This document shows positions 9,207 to 17,601 of a stretch of 51,966 nucleotides of DNA, one piece after another. This stretch comes from Temperatibacter sp965603205 (lineage in GTDB: Bacteria; Pseudomonadota; Alphaproteobacteria; Sphingomonadales; Kordiimonadaceae), in the NCBI GenBank assembly GCA_965603205.1, contig CBFDCC010000016.1, forward strand, positions 1 through 51,966. Reading direction: 5' to 3'. A program made the position numbers and the translations under genes. How positions within the stretch are numbered: the stretch's first letter is position 1; each line of letters starts with the position of its first letter. Below the pieces are notes generated by a model, which was not told the origin of the DNA, did no database searches, and worked only from the letters and a program-made list of their open reading frames with translations.

Positions 9207-9230
9207 TACCATTAATGAATTCAATTATAT

Positions 9231-9266
9231 AAAAGCCCTCACCTAATGATCTAGATGAGGGCTTTT
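9231..9266. terminator. Bidirectional terminator between PilZ gene and acyl-CoA dehydrogenase
   Basis: The arms AAAAGCCCTCA (9231-9241) and TGAGGGCTTTT (9256-9266) form a perfect 11-bp stem with T runs on both strands. It lies between two converging genes and would end both transcripts. Confidence 0.9.
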
Positions 9267-9279
9267 TCTATTTTGATCT

Positions 9280-10515
9280 CTAAATTTTATTGTCGCGGTA
9301 CTTCTTAAGCTCTGTGCGGGCAATAACCATACGGTGCACGGCGTCTGGGCCATCAGCAAAACGTAACGTACGCTGGGCCGTATACATTGACGCCAGCGGA
9401 AAGTCTTGGCTAATGCCGTGGCCGCCATGCATCTGCATGCTCTCATCAATAACCTTTAAGGACATGCGTGGTGCCACTACTTTAATCTTAGAAATCCAAG
9501 GCTGTGCCGCCTGCACACCGATCGTGTCCATCATATGCGCCGCCTTCAGGCATAGCAGTCGCGCCATTTCAATCTCAATACGGCACTCAGCAATGATGTC
9601 ATAATTAGCACCCAACTTCGCCAGAGGTCTACCAAAGGCTTCGCGAGTCATAGAGCGCTTACACATCAGATCAAGCGCCTTTTCAGCTGAGCCAATTGAG
9701 CGCATACAGTGATGAATACGGCCAGGGCCAAGACGACCTTGCGCCACCTCAAAACCAGCACCGCGGTGATAGATTAAATTGTCTTTTGGTACGCGTACAT
9801 TATTAAATTTAATATGCATATGACCATGCGGTGCATCGTCATTACCAAACACCATCATCGGACGGAGTATTTCAACACCCGGTGTGTCGCGGGGCACGAG
9901 TATCATACTATGCTGACTATGGCGTGGGGCGTCGGGATCAGTTTTCACCATCACAATAAAAATCTCGCAACGCGGATCACCAGCACCAGAGGCCCAGTGT
10001 TTTTCACCGTTCATCACCCACTCGTCACCTTCAAGCACTGCAGGCATTGAAATATTGGTGGCGTCTGATGATGCCTCATCAGGTTCTGTCATCACATAGG
10101 CGGATCTGATTTTACCTTCTAATAGGCGCGTTAGATATTTTTCTTTATGCGCGGCACTGCCATAACGCTCTAAAACTTCCATATTACCTGTATCAGGCGC
10201 TGAACAGTTAAACGATTCAGAGGCCAGATGTGAGCGCCCCATTTCTTCGGCTAGATAAGCATATTCAACAGCCGTTAGGCCGTATCCCTCCTCACTATCG
10301 GTTAACCAAAAATTCCAAAGATTTTGACTTTTTGCTTCTGCTTTTAATCCTTCTAAAATCTCAGTCATGCGGTCGGTATATACCCAGCGATCGCCAGCCT
10401 TACCAACTTCACTGTAGAATTCTTCTTCTACCGCCAAGACTTTTTCATCGATAAAAACTTTAATGCGGTCTTTAAGTTCCTGACAGCGCTTTGTTATGCC
10501 TAAATCCATGCTCAT
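9280..10515 (-). CDS. Acyl-CoA dehydrogenase family protein
   Basis: 411 residues. The FAD-binding and substrate region shows YVMTEPDEASSDATNI and GEKHWASGAGDPRC, and the C-terminal helical domain carries SMQMHGGHGISQDFPLA near residue 370. This pattern belongs to the long-chain ACAD10/11-like or FadE-like branch. It is predicted to perform the alpha,beta-dehydrogenation of an acyl-CoA in the cytoplasm using FAD. The start has GAGGGG eight bases upstream. It follows the SDR at 10622 on the same strand, but a 106-bp gap with the 16-bp word shared with the tetR promoter region suggests its own regulated promoter. Confidence 0.9.
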   Translation of the reverse strand: MSMDLGITKRCQELKDRIKVFIDEKVLAVEEEFYSEVGKAGDRWVYTDRMTEILEGLKAEAKSQNLWNFWLTDSEEGYGLTAVEYAYLAEEMGRSHLASESFNCSAPDTGNMEVLERYGSAAHKEKYLTRLLEGKIRSAYVMTEPDEASSDATNISMPAVLEGDEWVMNGEKHWASGAGDPRCEIFIVMVKTDPDAPRHSQHSMILVPRDTPGVEILRPMMVFGNDDAPHGHMHIKFNNVRVPKDNLIYHRGAGFEVAQGRLGPGRIHHCMRSIGSAEKALDLMCKRSMTREAFGRPLAKLGANYDIIAECRIEIEMARLLCLKAAHMMDTIGVQAAQPWISKIKVVAPRMSLKVIDESMQMHGGHGISQDFPLASMYTAQRTLRFADGPDAVHRMVIARTELKKYRDNKI

Positions 10516-10557
10516 TGGTTATACCCCTCTATTTATTCTTCTACATCTTTTCATTTT

Positions 10558-10573
10558 TTGAACTTACAGTATG
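10558..10573. promoter_or_regulatory. Candidate operator for the double TetR regulator (copy 1)
   Basis: TTGAACTTACAGTATG here is the exact reverse complement of 14314-14329, the gap between the tetR-like gene and the plus-strand acyl-CoA dehydrogenase operon. With the two following bases it forms an imperfect palindrome AACTTAC-A-GTATGTT (6 of 7 pairs), a TetR-type operator geometry. It is 43-58 bp upstream of the acyl-CoA dehydrogenase start. Confidence 0.55.
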
Positions 10574-10621
10574 TTTATAACCAAAGCAAGAGTTACTCAC
10601 ATCACTATAGTAAACCCATAT

Positions 10622-11419
10622 TTACATGGGTGTTCCATTTTCCTTGATCTGCATACGACGCATCTTGCGCATACCACCGACCCACCGATCGTAATTTTCG
10701 GCCTTATGCTTGAAATAATCTTCAACCTGCTCATGGGGGCGCACCATAAAGCGTCCTTCTTTCAACTGTTTAAAACTACGTTTTGCCATTTCTGCACCTG
10801 TTAGCATCCCGTCCATAGCTGCCGAACTTTTTTCTGCCCCGACTGTCATTTTCGACTCAACGGCTTGCGGGCAGAGCGCTGCAACAGTGATACCATCATC
10901 GCCGTGCGCAATCGCCATAGCCTCAGCCAAACCAACGGCGGCATGTTTTGTGGTTGAATAAAGCACGTCACCTATTTGCGATAACAGGCCTGCTGCAGAT
11001 GCTGTAATAATAAACCCGCCACAACCACGCTGTTTATAAAGCGGGAAAAGTGCCCGCGCCACATGGGTATGCGCCAACACATTAATCGACCAAGCTTTGT
11101 TCCACTGATCAGTAGATTGCGCGTAACAATCAAAGGATGGCGCGTCAGTGAATAACACACCAGCATTAGAGAAATAGATATCAATCGGACCAACATTAGT
11201 TTCGATATGATCAATCATTGTCGCCACAGCCTGCTCGTCTGATACATCCAGTGCGTATGATATGCCGCCAATTCCACTAGCTACCTCATCAGCGCCGGTC
11301 TTATCCAGATCAACAACCACCACTGCGCGCGCGCCTTCAGATTTTGCTTCTATGGCCAAGGCCTTGCCAATACCACTAGCACCACCTGTTATAACAATGA
11401 TTTTATCTTCAAACTGCAT
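10622..11419 (-). CDS. Short-chain dehydrogenase/reductase
   Basis: 265 residues with a classical SDR fold. TGGASGIGKA at 11-20 binds the nucleotide, VVDLDKT favours NAD(H), SNAG stands in the NNAG position, and the active site reads ITASAAG...LYSTTKHA (Ser, Tyr, Lys). The start lies two bases after the thioesterase stop, so the genes are translationally linked. A step in acyl or alcohol catabolism together with the Fe-alcohol dehydrogenase and acyl-CoA dehydrogenases is likely; the substrate is unknown. Confidence 0.87.
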   Translation of the reverse strand: MQFEDKIIVITGGASGIGKALAIEAKSEGARAVVVVDLDKTGADEVASGIGGISYALDVSDEQAVATMIDHIETNVGPIDIYFSNAGVLFTDAPSFDCYAQSTDQWNKAWSINVLAHTHVARALFPLYKQRGCGGFIITASAAGLLSQIGDVLYSTTKHAAVGLAEAMAIAHGDDGITVAALCPQAVESKMTVGAEKSSAAMDGMLTGAEMAKRSFKQLKEGRFMVRPHEQVEDYFKHKAENYDRWVGGMRKMRRMQIKENGTPM

Positions 11420-11421
11420 AT

Positions 11422-11856
11422 CTAGTCCTTTTGAATTTTCATCAGCGCTTGCTTGAAAGCCTCTGGAATTTTAACCGATTTTCGGCTCTTGCTATCCACA
11501 TAAACATGGATGAAATACCCTGTGGCAGCAGGTTCATCATCACCCTCTAAAAAGAGACCAATTTCATACCGCACGCTGCTCGTGCCAATTTTTGCGACCC
11601 TGATACCAGCCACAAGCTTATCTGGAAAGGAAATGGGTTTTCTGTAGCTACAACTTGTCTCCACAACGAGGCCTATAACCGCCCCATCATGAATGTCTAA
11701 CACACCAGCATTAATCAAATATTCATTCACTGCCGTATCAAAATAGCTGTAATAAACCACGTTATTTACATGGCCGTAAACATCGTTATCCATCCATCTA
11801 GTTTGGATCGGTGCAAAATGCTTGTAATCATTATATCTATTCATATCGCTCACCAT
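11422..11856 (-). CDS. Hotdog-fold acyl-CoA thioesterase (4HBT/YbgC-like)
   Basis: 144 residues, one hotdog domain. The N-terminal active-site block IQTRWMDNDVYGHVNNVVYYSY contains the catalytic Asp (near 25) and the HVNN signature of 4-hydroxybenzoyl-CoA thioesterase-like enzymes. Hydrolysis of an acyl-CoA thioester in the cytoplasm is expected. The start overlaps the alcohol dehydrogenase stop (ATGGTGA). An alternative ATG at 11844 (MNRYND) with GGTGAG just upstream is equally possible. It belongs to the minus-strand operon tetR, ADH, thioesterase, SDR. Confidence 0.87.
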   Translation of the reverse strand: MVSDMNRYNDYKHFAPIQTRWMDNDVYGHVNNVVYYSYFDTAVNEYLINAGVLDIHDGAVIGLVVETSCSYRKPISFPDKLVAGIRVAKIGTSSVRYEIGLFLEGDDEPAATGYFIHVYVDSKSRKSVKIPEAFKQALMKIQKD

Positions 11857-12983
11857 GCTGCTTCATATAATTTTGCTGCGTCAGCCGCCGTTACATCCAC
11901 AGGGTTGTTGATGAGTAGCCGCGTTTGTAATTGGCTATCTGCTGCCAGTCGCGCCAGATCCGATTGATCAATACCAACATCCCGCAACCGCATGGGCAGA
12001 CCCGAATATTGGATTAAATCACATAACCAAGTGATCAGCCCCTCTCCTGATGCCTCTAGGCCAATAGATTCAGCCAGTTCTGCATATTGCCGCTCAGCCA
12101 CTGACATATTAAACCGCAGCACATGCGGTAGCATCAAAGCATTAGACAGGCCATGCGGCACGTGATGAATGGCACCTATAGGATATGCAAGCGCGTGCAC
12201 AGCCGCCACGGGTGCATTATCAAAGGCAGCCCCCGCCAGACATGCACCAAGGAGCACATGACGTCTCGCCTTTATATTACTGGGATCATCACAAACCGTT
12301 TTAAAGTTTAAACCAATATGGCCTAGTGCCTCGCGGGCATACATATCAGATACAGGGTTTTTCTTGATCTTTGACGTATAGGCCTCAATTGCATGCACCA
12401 TGGCATCAATGGCGGTATACGCGGAAATGTTTTTGGGTAAACCAAGCGTTAACTCAGCGTCGAGCAAAGCAATATCAGCCGTTAGCACAGGCGACCCCAC
12501 ACCCATTTTTCTGTCAGCGCCAATGGTAACAACCGCCACGGATGTAACCTCTGACCCCGACCCTGATGTTGTTGGAATTTGAATGAGAGGCAATCTATCG
12601 CCTGTGATTTTACCAAGGCCGTACATCTCGCTAATCGGTTGATCACCATTTGCCAGCACTGACGCGAGCTTTGCCACATCAATACTACTGCCACCGCCAA
12701 GACCGATGATCACAGTAGCCTTATAATCACGGGCGCGCGTACCTGCCTCGATAATAATGGACTCGGCTGGATCAGCCTCAACACCATCATAAATACTTAC
12801 CGCGTGGCCAGCATCAGCAAGAGATGCCTCTGCCTTCGTCGCTAATCCTAATTTCACGAGGCCAATATCAGTGACAATCATCACACGGCTAAGGCCAAAT
12901 CGCTCTGAGACGATAGCACCCAACCTACCTAGGCCACCATCTTCTATAATCAATTGATTCACACTTTTAAAACTATAGTTCAT
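11850..12983 (-). CDS. Iron-containing alcohol dehydrogenase
   Basis: 377 residues, normal for group III metal-dependent alcohol dehydrogenases. The NAD-binding motif GGGSSIDVAK is at about 97-106 and the family signature PTTSGSGSEVT at about 138-148. Metal ligands come from DAELT, HAIEAY and the HGLSNALMLPHVL block. It probably oxidises an alcohol or reduces an aldehyde in the catabolic route encoded around it. Its start is nine bases after the tetR-like stop and its end overlaps the thioesterase start, so the three are one transcription unit. Confidence 0.9.
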   Translation of the reverse strand: MNYSFKSVNQLIIEDGGLGRLGAIVSERFGLSRVMIVTDIGLVKLGLATKAEASLADAGHAVSIYDGVEADPAESIIIEAGTRARDYKATVIIGLGGGSSIDVAKLASVLANGDQPISEMYGLGKITGDRLPLIQIPTTSGSGSEVTSVAVVTIGADRKMGVGSPVLTADIALLDAELTLGLPKNISAYTAIDAMVHAIEAYTSKIKKNPVSDMYAREALGHIGLNFKTVCDDPSNIKARRHVLLGACLAGAAFDNAPVAAVHALAYPIGAIHHVPHGLSNALMLPHVLRFNMSVAERQYAELAESIGLEASGEGLITWLCDLIQYSGLPMRLRDVGIDQSDLARLAADSQLQTRLLINNPVDVTAADAAKLYEAAW

Positions 12984-12992
12984 AAAGCCTTC

Positions 12993-14264
12993 TCATCTAA
13001 CTTGGACACCGCGCGTTAAAAACCGCATATATAAAGCAGCACTCTCTTCGATATTTTCAATAGGGCGCCAACGCCCATATTCATCACCAGCATAGATAAT
13101 ACCCATGAGCATATTTTTGACAATATCAACACTGATGCCCCTGATAGATTTATCCTGCATGCCGCGCCTTATAATTGCACCAATTTGATCGCTCATAAGC
13201 TTATATCGTTTGGATAATTGCTTCTGTCTTTTTGGATCAACTGCCATCATTAAATCAGATCTAATGATAGGGCCGTCACCAATATTTTGCGTGGCATATA
13301 GATTCATCAACAACATATATAACTGCCGCATGCCCGACTCGTCAGTTTCTTGAACCTTTTTAATCAACATATCAAACACCTGAAAGCTATAGTCAAAACA
13401 GCGATAAAGCAGTTCCTCTTTATTGTCCCAGTGATGATAAAAAGCACCCTTAGTCACCGATAAGGATTGTGATATTTCATCAAGCGACGTAGCGCGGTAA
13501 CCCTTGTCATTAAACAGCTTGATTGCCCGTCTTATAAACACTTCTTGTTTTTCTTCACTGGTGTCACGGCGCTCTATAACAAAAGGTTTTGTCTTGCGTA
13601 CATAGGCGAGGATTGCATCTTCTACATTATGACCATTAGGGACCATACCTGTACTTAAAATATCTGTACTAGCCTTTAATGCCTCATCCCGCATTGATGG
13701 CTTATACCATGTGGCAATCCATTGCATGGTCGAGAAAAAAGCATGCGCTGTTGCCAGTGTGTCAGGGACATAAATTAAATTATTTTGTGATTCCTCGTTA
13801 AGCTTGTCACGGATCATCACCACTAACCCAGTATAGCGGTCCTCAATGTCTTTACGCATATCCCCTTTAAGGGATTTAATTTGATTAAGAATAGCAAAAA
13901 CGAGCTTTTCACCCCGCAACACCCCATGCCACTCCTCGATAAAAGATGTGAAAAGTGTTTGTAAAAATTGACCCTCAGCGCAATGGCTAGCTGCATGCTC
14001 AACTAATGCCTTTAATCGCTCGCAGCTTTCTAGAAAGCATTGGTACGCTAGATCATCTTTTGATTTTACATAATAATAGAGACTGGATTTGGTCATACCA
14101 AGCGCAGTCGTCACATCACTAAGTGTGGTTGCGCGTGGTCCGCGCTCGTTAAAAAGCACCGCAGCTTGGGCTAGTATCATATCGCGCTTCTTACTGCGTT
14201 TAGTTGGAGTCTTATCTAATTTCACAATTTTCTCTATTACTATCATGGGCTTATCAATTGACAA
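12993..14264 (-). CDS. Double TetR-family transcriptional regulator (two TetR units in one chain)
   Basis: 423 residues, about twice the usual 190-220. Two complete TetR-type helix-turn-helix units are visible. The first is at about 25-75 (NERGPRATTLSDVTTALGM then TKSSLYYYVKSKDDL). The second is at about 243-290 (NDKGYRATSLDEISQSLSV then TKGAFYHHWDNKEEL). Each is followed by a helical ligand or dimer domain. TetR proteins normally dimerise to bind a palindrome, and a covalent tandem may do so as a monomer or bind two sites. It is first in the operon with ADH, thioesterase and SDR and divergent from two acyl-CoA dehydrogenases, so local repression released by an acyl-CoA-type ligand is inferred. 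Confidence 0.9.
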   Translation of the reverse strand: MSIDKPMIVIEKIVKLDKTPTKRSKKRDMILAQAAVLFNERGPRATTLSDVTTALGMTKSSLYYYVKSKDDLAYQCFLESCERLKALVEHAASHCAEGQFLQTLFTSFIEEWHGVLRGEKLVFAILNQIKSLKGDMRKDIEDRYTGLVVMIRDKLNEESQNNLIYVPDTLATAHAFFSTMQWIATWYKPSMRDEALKASTDILSTGMVPNGHNVEDAILAYVRKTKPFVIERRDTSEEKQEVFIRRAIKLFNDKGYRATSLDEISQSLSVTKGAFYHHWDNKEELLYRCFDYSFQVFDMLIKKVQETDESGMRQLYMLLMNLYATQNIGDGPIIRSDLMMAVDPKRQKQLSKRYKLMSDQIGAIIRRGMQDKSIRGISVDIVKNMLMGIIYAGDEYGRWRPIENIEESAALYMRFLTRGVQVR

Positions 14265-14313
14265 TCCTGCATCCTAATAAAATTACGCGTAAATCTATTG
14301 CGTCTTTAAAAAC

Positions 14314-14329
14314 CATACTGTAAGTTCAA
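14314..14329. promoter_or_regulatory. Candidate operator for the double TetR regulator (copy 2)
   Basis: CATACTGTAAGTTCAA lies in the 130-bp divergent gap, 50-65 bp upstream of the tetR-like start and 66-81 bp upstream of the plus-strand acyl-CoA dehydrogenase start. The same 16 bases, inverted, lie at 10558-10573. Site sharing between the two promoter regions of one catabolic cluster suggests a common regulator. Confidence 0.55.
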
Positions 14330-14394
14330 ATTTATTCAAAGCTTCTTTTTTATTTTAATCACAGAGGCTACGGGCATTATTTAAGGAGGGTACC

Positions 14395-15591
14395 ATGACA
14401 AGTGAGGCGCAAATAACTGAAGACTTACAATCCTTTAAGAATGAGGTTAGGTCATGGCTAGAAGATAACTGTCCTATGAGTATGCGAAAGCCCATCAGGG
14501 GTGACGAGGACATGTGTTGGGGTGGTAAGAACCCCACCTTCCAGAGCGAAGATCAAAAGAGTTGGATGGACCGCATGGCGGCGCGTGGTTGGACTGTACC
14601 CGCATGGCCAAAGGAATATGGCGGTGGCGGCCTGAATAAAGATGAGACGAAAATTCTCGCACAAGAAATGGGTAAAATCGGCGCGCGTTCACCGCTTTCT
14701 AGTTTTGGTATATGGATGCTTGGCCCTGCCTTACTCCATTTTGGCACTCATGAGCAAAAACTACAGTATCTGCCGCCGATTGCCCGCGGTGAAATCCGCT
14801 GGTGTCAGGGGTATTCAGAGCCTGGCGCTGGGTCGGACTTAGCCGCCATCGCCACAAAGGCTGAAGATAAGGGTGATCATTTCCTAGTGAATGGTCAGAA
14901 GATTTGGACATCATACGCCGATAAGGCTGATTGGATATTCTGTCTAGTACGCACAGGCCCAACCGAGCCCAAGCATCTTGGTATTAGCTTTATTTTGTTT
15001 GATATGATGAGCCAAGGTGTCACGACAAAACCTATCAGGCTGATATCTGGTAACTCGCCCTTTTGTGAGACATTTTTTGATGATGTCAAAGTACCAAAAG
15101 TGCAGATCGTCAGTGAGCTTAACAAGGGCTGGAATGTGGCTAAATATCTGCTAACACACGAGCGGGCTATGATTGGTGATATGGGCAGGCCTGTACCAAT
15201 TTCCAAAATTGCCAAGGGTAAGATGCCTTTGGACGCGCAGGGTCAATTGCAAGATAAGGTTATGCGCCAAACAATCGCAGATCACGAAATTGATGGCGCT
15301 GCCTTCATGCTGACATTAGAACGCGCAGGGGACGAAGCCAAAGCAGGAGCAAGCCTAGGCGCTTTCTCATCTATGCTAAAATATTATGGGACCGAATTAA
15401 ATAAAGATCGTTATGAAATTTGGATGAAGGCATTAGGCTCAGAAGCGCTGGAATGGGAAGGGCAATTCTCAGATGAAGGTGCGCTTGCTAAAAGTTGGTT
15501 ACGCACAAAGGCCAACTCGATAGAGGGCGGCACATCAGAGGTAATGCTCAACATTATCTCCAAACGCATCATAGAATTACCAGACGCATAA
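14395..15591 (+). CDS. Acyl-CoA dehydrogenase, first of an adjacent pair
   Basis: 398 residues with all ACAD parts: an N-terminal helical domain, CQGYSEPGAGSDLAAIATKA and GQKIWTSYADKAD in the middle beta domain (about 137-185), and the C-terminal NSIEGGTSEVMLNIISKRII near 374-393. This composition is like FadE-type enzymes that pair with a second subunit in steroid or branched-acyl catabolism; the substrate is not readable. Upstream AAGGAGG is a strong ribosome binding site. It heads a plus-strand operon with the second acyl-CoA dehydrogenase (27-bp gap) and an SDR (30-bp gap). Confidence 0.92.
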   Translation: MTSEAQITEDLQSFKNEVRSWLEDNCPMSMRKPIRGDEDMCWGGKNPTFQSEDQKSWMDRMAARGWTVPAWPKEYGGGGLNKDETKILAQEMGKIGARSPLSSFGIWMLGPALLHFGTHEQKLQYLPPIARGEIRWCQGYSEPGAGSDLAAIATKAEDKGDHFLVNGQKIWTSYADKADWIFCLVRTGPTEPKHLGISFILFDMMSQGVTTKPIRLISGNSPFCETFFDDVKVPKVQIVSELNKGWNVAKYLLTHERAMIGDMGRPVPISKIAKGKMPLDAQGQLQDKVMRQTIADHEIDGAAFMLTLERAGDEAKAGASLGAFSSMLKYYGTELNKDRYEIWMKALGSEALEWEGQFSDEGALAKSWLRTKANSIEGGTSEVMLNIISKRIIELPDA

Positions 15592-15618
15592 AAGCTAAAG
15601 ACAAGATAGGCATAGATC

Positions 15619-16737
15619 ATGGCACTTATTCTAACAGAAGAACAACAGCTTCTTAAAGATTCCGCATTAGGTTTTTTTGCTGAGAAATCACCCATAGAAG
15701 CATTACGTACATTGCGCGACACCGCAGATGAAACAGGGTTTTCAACTGACCTTTGGCAAGAAATGAGTGAGATGGGCTTCACCTCCTTACTCATCAGCGA
15801 AGAAGACGGCGGCAGTGGATTTGGCTATGTAGGCGCAGGCATTGTGGCGGAATCTATGGCACGCACGTTAACGGCTAGCCCCTTTACGTCATCATGCGTG
15901 ATCGCTGCTAGTTTGCTTGCAGCTACGGACCAGACCTCCCTTTTAAAGGTGGTAGGTTTAGGCGAAAAAATTGTCACCTTTGCAATAGATGAAGGTGCGT
16001 ATCATGACCCACTAGCCACAGCATTAAAAGCAACGGAAAATGGTGACACATGGAGCCTTAACGGCCTAAAAACTTTTGTCGCTGACGGACATGTGGCTGA
16101 TCATATAATTGTATTAGCGCGTACAAGCCAAAAAGCAGGCGAAAGCGAGGGCCTTAGTCTGTTTCTTGTGGATAAATCAGCCGCTGGTATGACAGTAGAT
16201 CGCACCATAATGGCCGATAGTCGCAACTGGGCGAAGATCACATTTGAGGGTGCATCTGCAACGCTGATTGGCGAAGAAAACAAGGCAATGAATATCGTAG
16301 GGCCTGTACTCGATAAGGCCTGCATTATTCTGTCTGCTGAACTGCTGGGTGTGGCGCAAGCTGCCTTTGATCAAACGATGGCCTATATAAAAGAACGCAA
16401 GCAATTTGGGCAGATCATTGGCACTTATCAAGGTCTGCAACATCGCGCCGCGCATCTATATAGCGAGATAGAGGTTACGCGCTCAGCCGTGCTTGCAGCA
16501 TTACAAGCGGCGGACGCGGACGCGCCGACCCTATCTGTTATGGCATCAATCGCCAAAGCCCGCGCCTGTAAAACCGCAGAGCTTGCAACAAATGAAGCCA
16601 TTCAAATGCATGGCGGCATGGGTATGACAGATGAATTTGAAGTTGGATTTTTTATAAAGCGCGCACGGGCTGTTCAAAATCAATATGGCGGCTATGCTTA
16701 TCACAATGACCGTTTTGCCGCCCTGTCTAGTTACTAA
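15619..16737 (+). CDS. Acyl-CoA dehydrogenase, second of an adjacent pair
   Basis: 372 residues. The N-terminal domain begins MALILTEEQQLLKDSA, the middle part is less conserved in the FAD motifs (LNGLKTFVADGHVAD), and the C-terminal domain has YIKERKQFGQIIGTYQGLQH and NEAIQMHGGMGMTDEFEVG. The weaker central motifs and tight linkage to the preceding 398-residue dehydrogenase fit the alpha2beta2 heteromeric acyl-CoA dehydrogenases, where one partner lacks part of the FAD or active site. That these two form one enzyme is inference. Confidence 0.9.
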   Translation: MALILTEEQQLLKDSALGFFAEKSPIEALRTLRDTADETGFSTDLWQEMSEMGFTSLLISEEDGGSGFGYVGAGIVAESMARTLTASPFTSSCVIAASLLAATDQTSLLKVVGLGEKIVTFAIDEGAYHDPLATALKATENGDTWSLNGLKTFVADGHVADHIIVLARTSQKAGESEGLSLFLVDKSAAGMTVDRTIMADSRNWAKITFEGASATLIGEENKAMNIVGPVLDKACIILSAELLGVAQAAFDQTMAYIKERKQFGQIIGTYQGLQHRAAHLYSEIEVTRSAVLAALQAADADAPTLSVMASIAKARACKTAELATNEAIQMHGGMGMTDEFEVGFFIKRARAVQNQYGGYAYHNDRFAALSSY

Positions 16738-16767
16738 ACTGTAGGCTGGCTACTCAAGGAAACAAAC

Positions 16768-17577
16768 ATGCAAACATTAGATACATTATTTGATATATCT
16801 GGAAAAACAGCGCTGGTGACAGGTGGTGCTTCGGGTATCGGCGCGATGATCACTGAGACATTGGTTGACGCCGGTTGCACAGTCTATATAGCGTCAAGAA
16901 AACGTCAAGAAGTTGACCGTATGGCCGCAGAGATGAACGGCAAGAGTTCATCTGGCAAGGTTATCGCTCTAACGGCAGATTTAATGACGTCAGAGGGCAC
17001 AGAGGGTCTTGCCAAGCAGATCGCTGCCGCTACTGATAAAATTGATATTTTAGTTAATAATAGTGGCTGCGCTTGGGGCGCCCCGATGGCGAATTTCCCG
17101 CGTGAAGCATGGGATAAGGTATTGACGCTAAATGTCACAGCCATGTCTGATCTAACAAGGCTTTTGTTGCCAGAATTAAAAACCGCGGGGACAGCAGACT
17201 GTCCGGCTCGCATAATTAATATCGGATCCGTAATGGGTACACGGCCAAGTTCTGGACTTGCTAATAACAATGGTGCGTATAGCTACGCTGTCAGCAAGGC
17301 TGCCGTGCATCATCTGACAAAAATACTCAGTAATGAATTAGCCGCAGACAATATTACGGTCAATGCGATAGCGCCAGGACCTTTTCCTAGTAAGATGATG
17401 GACTTTGCCCTAGCGACCGAAGAAAGCCGTAAAGCTATTGAAGAAGACGTTCCCATGGGGCGCGTGGGTGAACCAGAAGATATGGCATGCCTGATACGGT
17501 GGCTATGCTCAAAAGGCGGCAGTTTCATTACTGGCGCAGTTGTTCCCATCGATGGCGGTATGGCAGCCAAGACATAA
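16768..17577 (+). CDS. SDR family oxidoreductase, RhlG-like
   Basis: 269 residues. The cofactor motif is TGGASGIGAM at about 18-27, with SRKR after the second strand suggesting NADPH. The catalytic block is NIGSVMG...YSYAVSKAAVHHLTK, and AIAPGPFPSKMM follows. From memory this last part closely resembles RhlG, the NADPH-dependent beta-ketoacyl reductase of Pseudomonas. It is the third gene of the plus-strand acyl-CoA dehydrogenase operon and probably reduces or oxidises a beta-oxidation-type intermediate. AAGGAAAC lies shortly before the ATG. Confidence 0.88.
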   Translation: MQTLDTLFDISGKTALVTGGASGIGAMITETLVDAGCTVYIASRKRQEVDRMAAEMNGKSSSGKVIALTADLMTSEGTEGLAKQIAAATDKIDILVNNSGCAWGAPMANFPREAWDKVLTLNVTAMSDLTRLLLPELKTAGTADCPARIINIGSVMGTRPSSGLANNNGAYSYAVSKAAVHHLTKILSNELAADNITVNAIAPGPFPSKMMDFALATEESRKAIEEDVPMGRVGEPEDMACLIRWLCSKGGSFITGAVVPIDGGMAAKT

Positions 17578-17601
17578 GAAAATAATGCTGCCATAAGCGA
17601 A

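Noticed and set aside
14458..14962. Overlapping minus-strand open frames within the acyl-CoA dehydrogenase gene
   Set aside because: They are antisense shadows of a well-supported enzyme gene, lack ribosome binding sites and resemble no family.
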